Source: an uncultured Anaerotruncus sp. (lineage in GTDB: Bacteria > Bacillota > Clostridia > Oscillospirales > CAG-272). From it: a stretch of 31,499 nucleotides of DNA. Below the pieces are notes generated by a model. The model worked only from the letters and a program-made list of their open reading frames with translations. It ran no database searches and was not told the origin of the DNA. Positions within the stretch are counted from its first letter, which is position 1; each line of letters begins with the position of its first letter. The stretch is from contig CAJLZE010000021.1 in NCBI GenBank assembly GCA_905210995.1, positions 1 through 31,499 on the forward strand. Reading direction: 5' to 3'. The translations under genes were made by a program, and so were the position numbers. This document shows, piece after piece, positions 15,016 through 23,952 of the stretch.

Positions 15016-18000
15016 TCAGCGCAGAACAACGTTTTCTCTCCCCGCCTCCGCGCAAAGCTCTGAAACAAGGCATCCGGAAATATCGGCACCCGCAGGATTA
15101 TTTTCGTACTTTTTCTCATCGGCAAAATAAAATACCGTCCTGAGATTACCGTCAAAGATGCCGACAAGGTTCGAGCATTTTCTGTACACCAAACTGTCAC
15201 GTGACGGCACGCGGATATAAAGCACGGAAGGTCTTTTATCCGACTGGCGATTCACGGCCGCTGCGCTGCCGTTCTGCTGAACGGCGGCGCTTTTTTCGGT
15301 TTGTTTTCTGTACCGTTCGTCGGGCACCAGCGGAATGACAGAATTCAGTATCACTCTGATCTCGTCCCCGTCGCGCCCCTCGCGCACCGAAAGTGTTCCC
15401 TTTACGCACACCGCGCCGCCTTCAAGTATAAGACCGCTGTATTTTTCATAACTTTTCGGAAATGCGATGACCTCGACCTGACCGAAGCTGTCATCAAGCC
15501 TGAAAAACGCCATCGTCTCGTTGTTGTGAGTATTTTTTCTCGAAACCGCACAGATAAGCCCGGCGACCGTCACGGGCTGCTTGTCGGTGCAGTGCGTATC
15601 GCCATCCGACTCATCCGGAATAAGGTCCCCCAAGGACTCCGGTGCAAGATCCGAGAGATGCTTTGAATACCCGTCGAGAACGTGCCCCGAAAAACACATC
15701 CCGACGCTTTCCTTCTCATACTCCAGCAGTTCGCAGAACGGATATTCGGGAATATCCGGATAAACACACACGCCGGTATCACTTTTCTGTACACTGCCCG
15801 CAGCCATTGAAAACATATCGAGCTGCCCGTCAAGATTGTTTCTGCTTCTGTCAGCAAGTGCGGCAATTGCCGGCGCCAGTGCTTCAACCATGCGCGATCG
15901 GTAAACGCCGGAAAAATCGAAAGCGCCAGCTTTAATAAGCGATTCTACCATCCTGCGGTTCAGCTCACCGCCGGACATTCGGGTCAGAAAATCGTCAAGT
16001 CCTCCGAAAGCACCGTTTTTCTCACGCTCGCGGACGATAGCTCCGACGAACTGAACCCCGGCGTTCTTCACTGCCGAAAGTCCGAAGGTGATATCCTTGC
16101 CGCTGACGTGAAAATCCGAATAGCTGCGGTTCACGTCTGGCGGAAGAACATTTATACCGAGTTTTCCCGCCTCAGCGATATATTGCGCGGTCTTTGCCTG
16201 ATCTCCGAGTACAGATGTAAGCAGAGCTGCGAGATATTCGCGCGGATAATGCGCTTTGAGATACGCCGTGCGGAAGGATATGACCGCATACGCGGCTGCA
16301 TGGCTCTTGTTGAAGGCATAGTTTGCAAAGCTCGCCATGTCGTCAAAGAGCTTTTCGGCTCCCGACGCGGTCATTCCGCGCTCGGTCGCGCCGTTTATAA
16401 ATTCCGCGCGTTCAGCCTCAAGTGCGCTCGCCTTCTTTTTCGCCATCGCACGCCGCACGACATCGGCGCGTCCGAGAGAATATCCCGCCATTATTCGGAA
16501 TATGCTCATAACCTGCTCCTGGTATACTATGCACCCGTAAGTCTCGGAAAGCACGGGACGTAAGAGCTCCGACGGATACACGACCGAATCGGGATCGTTT
16601 CTGCCGGCAATGTACCGCGGTATCGAATCCATCGGTCCGGGACGGTAAAGCGCGATCGCAGCCAGGATATCGTCTATCGACCGCGGCGCAAGCTCGGTCA
16701 GCATTGCACGCATGCCGGGCGACTCAAGCTGAAATACACCGAGCGTCTGCCCCTTTGAGATAAGTGCATACGTTCCCGGGTCGGAAATGTCGGCATTCTC
16801 AAGGTCAAACGCCGGATCTTTTTCTTTTATTTGCTTCACGGCGCAATCGATTATCGTGAGATACCGCAGCGCAAGGAAGTCAAATTTCAAAAGCCCGAGA
16901 GCCGCGACCGTGTCCATGTCATACTGTGTTATCACAGAGCCGTTGCTGACGGCAAGCGGGACATGATCTGTTATCGGCTTTTCGGTTATGACCACTCCCG
17001 CGGCATGGACGGATACGTTGCGTGGCATTCCTTCAAGTGCACGCGCGATGTCTATGAGCTCGTGTATCTTCTGTGATGAGTCATATTTTTCACGCAATTC
17101 CTCGTTCTCAAGCGCGATATCAAGGGTGACACCGGTCTCGCGCGGAACGAGTTTTGCCACCTCATCCACATCGGCATACGGCAATCCGAGCGCACGTCCG
17201 ACATCACGTATAACGGCGCGCGCCGCCATCGTGCCGAAGGTGATTATCTGTGACACATGGTCGCTGCCGTAGCGTTCCTTTACATACCGCAGAACTTCAT
17301 CCCGACGTTCATAGCAGAAGTCGATATCTATATCGGGCATACTCACGCGCTCGGGGTTGAGAAAGCGCTCAAAGTACAGCCCGAAACGTATCGGGTCGAT
17401 ATCAGTAATACCGGTAAGGTATGCCGCAAGACTTCCCGCCCCAGATCCCCTGCCGGGACCGACCGGGATCCCGTTCTTCTTGGCGAATCCGACATAATCG
17501 GACACTATGAGAAAATAATCGGAGTATCCCATGCTGCCGATGACCGAAAGCTCGTAATCGAGCCTTATTTCATATTCATCGGCAGTGTGGTCGCCGTACG
17601 GGATCCGTCCGGATGCCCTGAGACGTTCAAGCCCGCCCGCGGCAAGACTTCGCAGAGCCTCATCCGGCGTAACGCCGCCCGCCGGGTGAAAGGACGGGAG
17701 CAGTGTCTTACCGAACGAAAATTCAAAATTGCAGCGTTCGGCAATCTTCACCGTATTTTCAAGCGCGCGCTCATAGGAGCCGAAAAGCGCGCGCATTTCA
17801 TCGGTAGATTTGTAGTAAAATTCATCCGTTTCAAAACCGGCGGGTCTGCCGTCAGCCACAGTGCTTCCCGTTTGTATGCACATAAGGACAGCCTGAGTCG
17901 AGGCATCCGAGCGTTTGATATAATGTACATCGTTCGTAGCGACCATGCCGAGCCCGCACTCGCGCGCCAGCTTTGCAAGCGACGGGAGTATCTGCCGCTG

Positions 18001-18546
18001 CTCGGCTATACCGTGATTCTGAAGCTCGATGAAAAAGTTGTCCTTGCCGAATATGCGGCTGTATTTTTCAGCCGACTTGACAGCTCCGTCATAGTCGCCC
18101 GCAACAAGACGCGAGGGTATCTCCCCGGCAAGGCACGCCGAAAGCGCGATAAGCCCTTCGTGATATTTTGCAAGCAGCTCATCATCCACACGCGGTCGTG
18201 AGTAAAATCCCTCTGTGAAGCCGAGCGACACCATTCTTATAAGATTTTTATATCCGGTCTCGTTTTCGCACAACAGTACCATATGGTGCGCCGAATTTTC
18301 GCGCCCGGGCTGCTTTTCAAAGCGCGAGCGCGGCGCGACGTATACCTCACATCCGATTATCGGTTTCACTCCCGCTTCGCGGCACGCTTTGAAAAACGCA
18401 ACAGCGCCATACATTGCACCGTGATCGGTTATCGCAACGGCACCGTGCCCCGCCGCGGCAGCGGCTTTCGGAATATCCGATATACGGCAGGCGCCGTCAA
18501 GCAGACTGTATTCGCTGTGCAGATGAAGATGTACAAAGCCGTTCAT
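15016..18546 (-). CDS. dnaE: DNA polymerase III alpha subunit DnaE
   Basis: A replicative/lesion-bypass DNA polymerase, 1176 aa. The PHP domain opens with HLHLHSEYSLLDGA (residues 6-19). The polymerase core carries GPGRGSGAGSLAAYL and the catalytic acidic motif MPDIDIDFCYERRDEV. The C-terminal region has an OB-fold (VTVAGLICAVSRKNTHNNETMAFFRLDD). PHP-first layout with no internal exonuclease identifies DnaE rather than PolC. The ATG at 18546 is preferred, 6 bases after AAGGCGGTG; a GTG at 18555 would lie inside this ribosome binding site. Last gene of the HAD-murB-whiA-dnaE operon. Confidence 0.97.
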   Translation of the reverse strand: MNGFVHLHLHSEYSLLDGACRISDIPKAAAAAGHGAVAITDHGAMYGAVAFFKACREAGVKPIIGCEVYVAPRSRFEKQPGRENSAHHMVLLCENETGYKNLIRMVSLGFTEGFYSRPRVDDELLAKYHEGLIALSACLAGEIPSRLVAGDYDGAVKSAEKYSRIFGKDNFFIELQNHGIAEQRQILPSLAKLARECGLGMVATNDVHYIKRSDASTQAVLMCIQTGSTVADGRPAGFETDEFYYKSTDEMRALFGSYERALENTVKIAERCNFEFSFGKTLLPSFHPAGGVTPDEALRSLAAGGLERLRASGRIPYGDHTADEYEIRLDYELSVIGSMGYSDYFLIVSDYVGFAKKNGIPVGPGRGSGAGSLAAYLTGITDIDPIRFGLYFERFLNPERVSMPDIDIDFCYERRDEVLRYVKERYGSDHVSQIITFGTMAARAVIRDVGRALGLPYADVDEVAKLVPRETGVTLDIALENEELREKYDSSQKIHELIDIARALEGMPRNVSVHAAGVVITEKPITDHVPLAVSNGSVITQYDMDTVAALGLLKFDFLALRYLTIIDCAVKQIKEKDPAFDLENADISDPGTYALISKGQTLGVFQLESPGMRAMLTELAPRSIDDILAAIALYRPGPMDSIPRYIAGRNDPDSVVYPSELLRPVLSETYGCIVYQEQVMSIFRIMAGYSLGRADVVRRAMAKKKASALEAERAEFINGATERGMTASGAEKLFDDMASFANYAFNKSHAAAYAVISFRTAYLKAHYPREYLAALLTSVLGDQAKTAQYIAEAGKLGINVLPPDVNRSYSDFHVSGKDITFGLSAVKNAGVQFVGAIVREREKNGAFGGLDDFLTRMSGGELNRRMVESLIKAGAFDFSGVYRSRMVEALAPAIAALADRSRNNLDGQLDMFSMAAGSVQKSDTGVCVYPDIPEYPFCELLEYEKESVGMCFSGHVLDGYSKHLSDLAPESLGDLIPDESDGDTHCTDKQPVTVAGLICAVSRKNTHNNETMAFFRLDDSFGQVEVIAFPKSYEKYSGLILEGGAVCVKGTLSVREGRDGDEIRVILNSVIPLVPDERYRKQTEKSAAVQQNGSAAAVNRQSDKRPSVLYIRVPSRDSLVYRKCSNLVGIFDGNLRTVFYFADEKKYENNPAGADISGCLVSELCAEAGRENVVLR

Positions 18547-18584
18547 AGCCGGCACCGCCTTTCCCGCGATTAATTTTAAATATC

Positions 18585-19478
18585 TTACTTCTTTTTGATT
18601 TTATCCGCCGCCTCGCATATTTTGCGGAGTCTGTGATTGACACCGGATTTCGATATCGGAGGCGAATGCCTTGCCGCAAGCTCCGCGATCGAACACTCCG
18701 GCTCTTTTTCGCGCAGCTCCGCAGTCTCGCGCAGCTCTTCCGGCAGACCGACAAAAAGACCTTCCTCTTTCAGGCGGGCAATTGCTTCAAGCTGCGCGGA
18801 GGCAGCGTTTACCGAACGTCCTATGTTCCGCACCTCGCAGTTTGAGGCACGGTTGATGTTGCCGCGGAACTCTCGCAGGAGATCCGCCTGGATAAGCGCC
18901 ATTGCCGACATCTGTGCGCCCGCATATGAAAGAATATCCTGAACATCGGCACTTTTTTTGAATATAAGTGAGCACGATCCGGATCTGTGCGAAATTATAG
19001 GCGCAGCGCCGCGGGCTCTGAAAAAGGACGCAAGTCTTGCTGCACGGGCGGGATCGGGTATTCCGATCTCAAGGCGCACCGATTTTTCGGGGTCACACAG
19101 TCTTGCAGAGGAAGCAAGCACGCCGGCGGTAAAATACCCGCCGCACTCAGTACATTTGAGCTCCGGAATATCGCCGCCGTACGGCGCATCCGAAAGTTCC
19201 GCAAGAAACGCGGCAAGCCGCCTGGATTCGAATTCAAAGGTAATAATTTTTCTGCCGTAGCAGATAGCCGCTCTTTCGTCGGGTGTTCTGCCGTACTGTT
19301 CGACAAGCAGTTTTTTTGCCGTCCCCGCCACATCGTCGCCGCGCAGCCTGCACATGACCATACCGGCAATGCCGTTTTCGGCATTAACAAGAAGTCCGTG
19401 CAAAAAGCTCCTGCGGCAGCAAGCCGCCGTCGGAAGAGCGGAAAGCAATTCTTCCTTTACGCTGTCGCCGAAACTCAT
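18585..19478 (-). CDS. whiA: WhiA, DNA-binding sporulation/division regulator
   Basis: A 297-aa protein of the WhiA family, which influences cell division and sporulation. It begins MSFGDSVKEELL, as WhiA proteins do, has the CC motif at residues about 19-20, a homing-endonuclease-like N-terminal domain with CDPEKSVRLEIG, and the NCEVRNIGRSVNAA segment. It ends with the helix-turn-helix LPEELRETAELRE and PPISKSGVNHRLRKI. The ATG at 19478 overlaps the murB stop by 4 bases (ATGA); an upstream in-frame start would lie within murB. In many Firmicutes whiA follows rapZ and yvcK; here it follows murB directly. Confidence 0.95.
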   Translation of the reverse strand: MSFGDSVKEELLSALPTAACCRRSFLHGLLVNAENGIAGMVMCRLRGDDVAGTAKKLLVEQYGRTPDERAAICYGRKIITFEFESRRLAAFLAELSDAPYGGDIPELKCTECGGYFTAGVLASSARLCDPEKSVRLEIGIPDPARAARLASFFRARGAAPIISHRSGSCSLIFKKSADVQDILSYAGAQMSAMALIQADLLREFRGNINRASNCEVRNIGRSVNAASAQLEAIARLKEEGLFVGLPEELRETAELREKEPECSIAELAARHSPPISKSGVNHRLRKICEAADKIKKK

Positions 19479-20410
19479 GCTTTTTCGGGTATCAGCCTGA
19501 TCTCGCATTCAAGATCAACGCCGTAATTTTCGGATATAGTATTTTTTATATGACCGATAAGCTTAATCATATCGTCGGATGTGGCACCGCCGCGGTTCAC
19601 TATAAAGCCCGCGTGCTTTTCCGACACCTGCGCACCTCCCACCGAATATCCCTTGAGACCGCTGTCCTCGATCATCTTTCCGACATATTTATCGGGAGCC
19701 GGACGCTTGAACGCACTGCCCGCGCTCGGAAAGTTCAGCGGCTGCTTCTCGGCGCGCCGCTTCATCAGCTCGGTCATTTTTTCGGTTATCGTATTTTTAT
19801 CGCCGCACTCGAGCTCGAACGTCACCGAAAGCACCGTATATCTTTCGCCGTTTCCGACAATGCTTTTTCTGTACGCAAACCGCATTTCAGAAGCATCAAG
19901 ACGACATATCCTGTCTTTTTCCGAATCATAAACGGCAACTTCTGCCACGACACTAGCCATATCTCCGCCGTATGCTCCCGCATTCATGCAAACGGCACCG
20001 CCGCAACTGCTGGGGATACCGTAGGCAAATTCAAGCCCGCTCAGTCCCGCATCTCGTGCTGCCGTTGTTACAGCGAGAAGCGATGCTCCGGCTCCCGCGC
20101 AAAGGGTGGTAGCGTCCACGGAAACTCCGCGAAGCTTTTTGGTAAAGATCACAGCGCCGCGAAAGCCTGCATCGTCAAACAGAACATTCGAGCCGTTTCC
20201 GAGCACCATATAGCGCGCTCCGCACTTTTTTGCATCTCTTATCGCCTCGGCGATCTGCTTTTCGGAGTCGGGAAAGACACCTACGTCGGCATTGCCGCCG
20301 ATGCGCAATGTCGTGCGGGGCGCGAGCGGAACATCACGAGTATACTCAATACCCGCAGTGTCAAGCAACGCTATATAACCGGTAATGTTTTCTTTTGTGC
20401 ACACCTTCAC
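19475..20410 (-). CDS. murB: UDP-N-acetylenolpyruvoylglucosamine reductase MurB
   Basis: A FAD-dependent enzyme that reduces UDP-GlcNAc-enolpyruvate to UDP-MurNAc in peptidoglycan synthesis, 311 aa. FAD-binding motifs are TTLRIGGNAD and LGNGSNVL. The substrate-binding core GIPSSCGGAVCMNAGAYGG and the NFPSAGSAFKRP segment with the catalytic Ser identify a type II (short-loop) MurB. The start is a GTG at 20410, overlapping the upstream HAD stop by 4 bases (GTGA), with AAGGAG 5 bases before it. Confidence 0.97.
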   Translation of the reverse strand: MKVCTKENITGYIALLDTAGIEYTRDVPLAPRTTLRIGGNADVGVFPDSEKQIAEAIRDAKKCGARYMVLGNGSNVLFDDAGFRGAVIFTKKLRGVSVDATTLCAGAGASLLAVTTAARDAGLSGLEFAYGIPSSCGGAVCMNAGAYGGDMASVVAEVAVYDSEKDRICRLDASEMRFAYRKSIVGNGERYTVLSVTFELECGDKNTITEKMTELMKRRAEKQPLNFPSAGSAFKRPAPDKYVGKMIEDSGLKGYSVGGAQVSEKHAGFIVNRGGATSDDMIKLIGHIKNTISENYGVDLECEIRLIPEKA

Positions 20411-21105
20411 GCTTTCTCCTTTTCATCGAGAATGCCGTAAAGCTCCCCGAGCGAATGTATCTCATAGGTCGGCAAAACGCTGCCGGTGAGTTTCTTGTGT
20501 CTCGGATTGAACCAGCAGGTATCAATTCCCGTCGCGACGCCTCCCGCAATATCGGAGGTCAGAGAGTCACCGACGACAAGCGTTTTTACGGCTTCAAAAC
20601 CGTCGATATGCGCCGCCACAAAATCGAAATATTTCTTTGACGGCTTTTCGTATCCGACTTCTTCGGATATGAACGATTTTTCAATATATTCTTTTATCGG
20701 CGAAGCACCGAGTCGGCTCTCCTGTATGTTTTTAATTCCGTTGGTGATTATGAACATACGGTATTTGCCGTACAGTGAACGACAAAGCTCCTCCGCATTG
20801 TCTACAAGAAACGATTTTTCCGCCAGTCTGTCGGTATACTCGGCAGCAAGCGCCGACGGATCGACATTCAGCCCGAATCTCTTCGCAAACAGTTCAAATC
20901 GTCTGATGCGGAGCTCGTTTTTGCCTATCCCGCCGCGCTCGAGCAGCCTCCATAGTCCGTCATTTATTTCGCTGTATGTGTCCGTCACCTCATCGGTGGG
21001 ATCGATGCCGTATTTTATGAGCGCCTCGGTCAGCGCCTCATGTTCTGAGCGCTTGAAATCAAGCAATGTATCGTCCGCATCAAAAAGAAGATATTTATAT
21101 TTCAT
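20407..21105 (-). CDS. HAD-superfamily hydrolase, YjjG-type nucleotidase
   Basis: A 232-aa cytosolic phosphatase. HAD motif I is FDADDTLLDFKRSE (residues about 8-21), motif II IITNGI, the lysine motif III lies in GYEKPSKKYFD, and motif IV is VVGDSLTSDIAGG. The helical cap and the motif set fit the YjjG subfamily, which dephosphorylates non-canonical pyrimidine nucleotides; exact substrate unproven. The ATG at 21105 is chosen because the motif begins four residues later and AGAGAGG lies 11 bases before it; codons upstream to 21219 run into the promoter. First gene of the operon. Confidence 0.88.
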   Translation of the reverse strand: MKYKYLLFDADDTLLDFKRSEHEALTEALIKYGIDPTDEVTDTYSEINDGLWRLLERGGIGKNELRIRRFELFAKRFGLNVDPSALAAEYTDRLAEKSFLVDNAEELCRSLYGKYRMFIITNGIKNIQESRLGASPIKEYIEKSFISEEVGYEKPSKKYFDFVAAHIDGFEAVKTLVVGDSLTSDIAGGVATGIDTCWFNPRHKKLTGSVLPTYEIHSLGELYGILDEKEKA

Positions 21106-21177
21106 AAGTTTCGAAACCTCTCTTTTGCGTTTGTGCTGATCCGCAACTTTCGTCAAAGCTACAGACATCCAAAATAT

Positions 21178-21206
21178 ATTATACACCACATCGGAGGTTT
21201 TTTCAA
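21178..21206 (-). promoter_or_regulatory. Promoter of the HAD-murB-whiA-dnaE operon
   Basis: On the minus strand TTGAAA (21206-21201) and TATAAT (21183-21178) are separated by 17 bases, close to full consensus. A short GGTT/AACC inverted repeat overlaps the -35. Confidence 0.85.
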
Positions 21207-21256
21207 CCTGTTTATGCATCTTTTCCGCCGCGCAGATGTCATTTTCCCGCGAGGTA

Positions 21257-21285
21257 TTGCTTTTTCTTATATTTTGTAGTATAAT
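21257..21285 (+). promoter_or_regulatory. Promoter of the coaE operon
   Basis: TTGCTT (21257-21262), 17 bases, then a perfect TATAAT (21280-21285). It diverges from the HAD-murB promoter; the predicted start sites are about 120 bases apart, so shared control is possible. Confidence 0.75.
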
Positions 21286-21320
21286 ATATTGTACACTCTA
21301 ATTCGATCCGGAGCGGCAAT

Positions 21321-21923
21321 ATGATAATCGGAGTCACAGGCCCCAGCGGTGCCGGGAAATCGCTTTTCTGCTCAATGCTTGCGGAGCGCGGTTTTCGCGT
21401 GCTCGACTGCGACAAAATATATCACGACATAATATCCTCGCCATGCGAATGCACCTCGGCGCTTGAAGCGCGCTTCGGGCACGGCATAATCAACGAAAAC
21501 GGCGGTGTCGACCGCTCGGCGCTTGCCGACATTGTTTTCAAAGACGACGAGGCGCTTACCGACCTCAACTCGATAACACTCGGGTATGTAAAAAAAGAGG
21601 TCAAACGGATGGCATACGACGCCGTAAGTGTGGGCACACCCGTTGTGATCGATGCTCCGACACTGTTTGAGGCGGGCTGTGAGGAGTTGTGCGATATCAC
21701 CGTCGGGCTGCTTGCGCCACGTGAAAAACGTGCCGCCAGACTCTCATCGCGCGACGGCGGCGTAAGATCCGAAAAACAGATCGCGTCACGCATCGACGCT
21801 TCAAAGTCGGATAACTTTTATATCAGCCGCTGCGACACTGTGTGGCGCAACGACGGAAACACGGATGCACTCGCGGCATTCGCCGACAGACTGGCGCAAG
21901 AAGCGTCGTCACACCTCGCGTAA
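21321..21923 (+). CDS. coaE: Dephospho-CoA kinase CoaE
   Basis: The last step of coenzyme A synthesis, phosphorylating dephospho-CoA at the ribose 3'-OH, 200 aa. The P-loop GPSGAGKS is at residues about 7-14, followed by VLDCDKIYHD, VIDAPTLFEAG and the RIDASKSDNFYISRCD segment that matches the CoaE lid and C-terminal pattern. GGAG lies 7 bases before the start. It is followed by the transglycosylase-like gene, 8 bases after its stop. Confidence 0.94.
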   Translation: MIIGVTGPSGAGKSLFCSMLAERGFRVLDCDKIYHDIISSPCECTSALEARFGHGIINENGGVDRSALADIVFKDDEALTDLNSITLGYVKKEVKRMAYDAVSVGTPVVIDAPTLFEAGCEELCDITVGLLAPREKRAARLSSRDGGVRSEKQIASRIDASKSDNFYISRCDTVWRNDGNTDALAAFADRLAQEASSHLA

Positions 21924-21931
21924 GGAGCATA

Positions 21932-22522
21932 ATGAGAACAGCAATAAAACGAACACTGACAGTCGTATTGATCGCAGCGCTGTCCGTCGCGTGCGGCATA
22001 GCCTTTGACCGCCTGTGCGACCGCAGAGACAGAAAAGAATATCCCCGGAAATACTCCGAACAGATATCGAAAAATTCAGCCGAGTTCGGGATACCGGTTG
22101 ACGTCATTTATGCCGCCGTAAAGGTCGGCAGCAACTTTGATTCAAGTCTCAGAACAGGCGACGGCGACGATGCGCGCATAGGTCTTATGCAGCTTACCGC
22201 CGACGACTACCGCGCATATGCTTCAAAGCTCGGAATGAACACCGACCCGGGGCTTCTTTACGAACCGGATACCAATCTTACTCTCGGCAGCTGCCGTATA
22301 TCGCAGCTTTACGGAAAATATTCGGACTGGCGGTGTGTTTTCGCCGCAATGTACACGGACACCGAAACGGTCGACGAATGGCTGAAGGATGAATCGCTCG
22401 TAAGCAAGGGCGGAAGGCTCGCAAAGATCCCCGACGATGCGACTGCGGAATATGTGTCGTGCATGGAAAGCACCGTTGCAAAATACAGTAAACTCTATTC
22501 ACAGATCAACGATAAAACATAA
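21932..22522 (+). CDS. Lytic transglycosylase-fold protein lacking the catalytic Glu
   Basis: A 196-aa secreted or membrane-anchored protein: hydrophobic segment at residues 8-25, then a soluble domain. The domain follows the Slt70-type goose-lysozyme pattern: a helix with VDVIYAAVKVGSNFD, then ARIGLMQLTADDY, then DTNLTLGSCRISQLYGKY and VFAAMYTDT. In active enzymes the first segment reads ...x-E-S-x-F-D with the catalytic Glu just before Ser. Here the codon is GGC, Gly66, so the general acid is missing. The rest of the fold is preserved, so it may bind glycan without cutting, or use a different acid. The start is the ATG at 21932, preceded by AAGGAG at a short 4-base spacing immediately after the coaE stop. 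Confidence 0.82.
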   Translation: MRTAIKRTLTVVLIAALSVACGIAFDRLCDRRDRKEYPRKYSEQISKNSAEFGIPVDVIYAAVKVGSNFDSSLRTGDGDDARIGLMQLTADDYRAYASKLGMNTDPGLLYEPDTNLTLGSCRISQLYGKYSDWRCVFAAMYTDTETVDEWLKDESLVSKGGRLAKIPDDATAEYVSCMESTVAKYSKLYSQINDKT

Positions 22523-22541
22523 AACGAAGGAAGGACCTAAC

Positions 22542-23951
22542 ATGAGACCCGAAAACGAAAATGTTGAAAAAACCGCGGCAGATTCCGCCAAGGAGCTTGC
22601 CTACACCAAAAAAACAGTCTATCAGCTCCGCAGCGAGGCTGATATCGATGCCGCTTATGACTATGCGCACGGATATATGAAGTTTCTCGACGATGCCAAG
22701 ACCGAGCGCGAAGCGGTCACAGCCGGAATAAAGCTTGCAGAAGTCAACGGCTTCGTCCCCTACAATTTCGGCGACGATATCGTAAAGGGCGGAAAGTACT
22801 ATTACAACAACCGCGGCAAAAACCTCTTCCTGTTCTATATCGGCAACAGCGACATTAAGAACGGCATCCGCATTTCCGCGGCACACATCGACTCCCCGCG
22901 CCTCGACCTCAAGCAGGTCCCGCTTTACGAGGACTCCGGCATGAGCTTCCTCAAGACTCACTACTACGGCGGCATCCGCAAATATCAGTGGGTCGCCACT
23001 CCTCTGGCACTTCACGGCGTCGTATCGAAGAAAAACGGCGAGAACGTCAATGTCGTAATAGGTGAAGATGACAACGATCCCGTGCTTTATATCAACGATC
23101 TGCTCCCGCACCTCGGACACGGCGACGACGTGAAGCCTCTCGGCACGGCTATCCCCGGCGAAAAGCTGAATCTGCTCGTCGGCAGTCGCCCGCTCGACGA
23201 CGTTTCAGACGGAATAAAGCTTAATGTTCTCCGCATACTCAATGAGAAGTACGGAATCGACGAAGCCGATCTGCTCTCCGCGGAGCTTTGCGCCGTTCCG
23301 CTCGGAAAGGCACGCGATGCGGGTCTCGACCGCTCGATGATCTGCGGCTACGGTCACGACGACAGAGTTTGCTCCTACCCCGCTCTCACCGCAATGTTTG
23401 AAGCGATGGGCGGCGATAATTCGCTGCTTTGCATTCTCGCGGACAAGGAAGAGATCGGCAGCGAGGGCAATACGGGTATGCAGTGCGAGCTCATGCTCGA
23501 TCTTATAGATGCGATAGCGGCGTCTCAGAATGCATCGCCCGCAGTTGTGAGACTCAATTCGAAGTGCCTGTCGGCAGATGTGTCCGCAGCCTTTGATCCC
23601 AACTTCAGCGACGTATTCGAAAAGCGCAATTCTTCTCTGCTCTCCTGCGGCGTGGTGCTCACGAAATACACCGGCTCGCGCGGAAAGGGCGGCACCAGCG
23701 ATGCCTCCGCTGAATACATCGGATGGCTCCGCGGCATAATGGAGCGCGACGAGGTCGTGTGGCAGGCGGGTGAGCTCGGCAAGGTCGACGTCGGCGGCGG
23801 CGGGACCGTTGCAAAATTCATTGCCAAGCACAACATTGAGGTCGTTGACCTCGGCGTTCCGGTCATTTCCATGCACGCTCCTTACGAGATAATTTCCAAG
23901 GTGGACCTCTACGAGGCTCATCGTGCATTTGCGGCATTCAACAAATATTGA
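22542..23951 (+). CDS. M18 family aminopeptidase (aspartyl aminopeptidase type)
   Basis: A cytosolic dinuclear-zinc aminopeptidase, 469 aa. Zinc-site motifs appear in order: SAAHIDSPR with His115, DDRVCSYPAL, KEEIGSEGNTGM with the catalytic/metal Glu pair, DVSAAFDP, and VPVISMHAPYE with the C-terminal metal His. The length and motif order fit M18 enzymes that remove acidic or other N-terminal residues from peptides. AAGGAAGGA lies about 7 bases before the start. It is downstream of coaE and the transglycosylase-like gene. The next gene, prfA, starts one base after this stop. Confidence 0.93.
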   Translation: MRPENENVEKTAADSAKELAYTKKTVYQLRSEADIDAAYDYAHGYMKFLDDAKTEREAVTAGIKLAEVNGFVPYNFGDDIVKGGKYYYNNRGKNLFLFYIGNSDIKNGIRISAAHIDSPRLDLKQVPLYEDSGMSFLKTHYYGGIRKYQWVATPLALHGVVSKKNGENVNVVIGEDDNDPVLYINDLLPHLGHGDDVKPLGTAIPGEKLNLLVGSRPLDDVSDGIKLNVLRILNEKYGIDEADLLSAELCAVPLGKARDAGLDRSMICGYGHDDRVCSYPALTAMFEAMGGDNSLLCILADKEEIGSEGNTGMQCELMLDLIDAIAASQNASPAVVRLNSKCLSADVSAAFDPNFSDVFEKRNSSLLSCGVVLTKYTGSRGKGGTSDASAEYIGWLRGIMERDEVVWQAGELGKVDVGGGGTVAKFIAKHNIEVVDLGVPVISMHAPYEIISKVDLYEAHRAFAAFNKY

Positions 23952-23952
23952 T

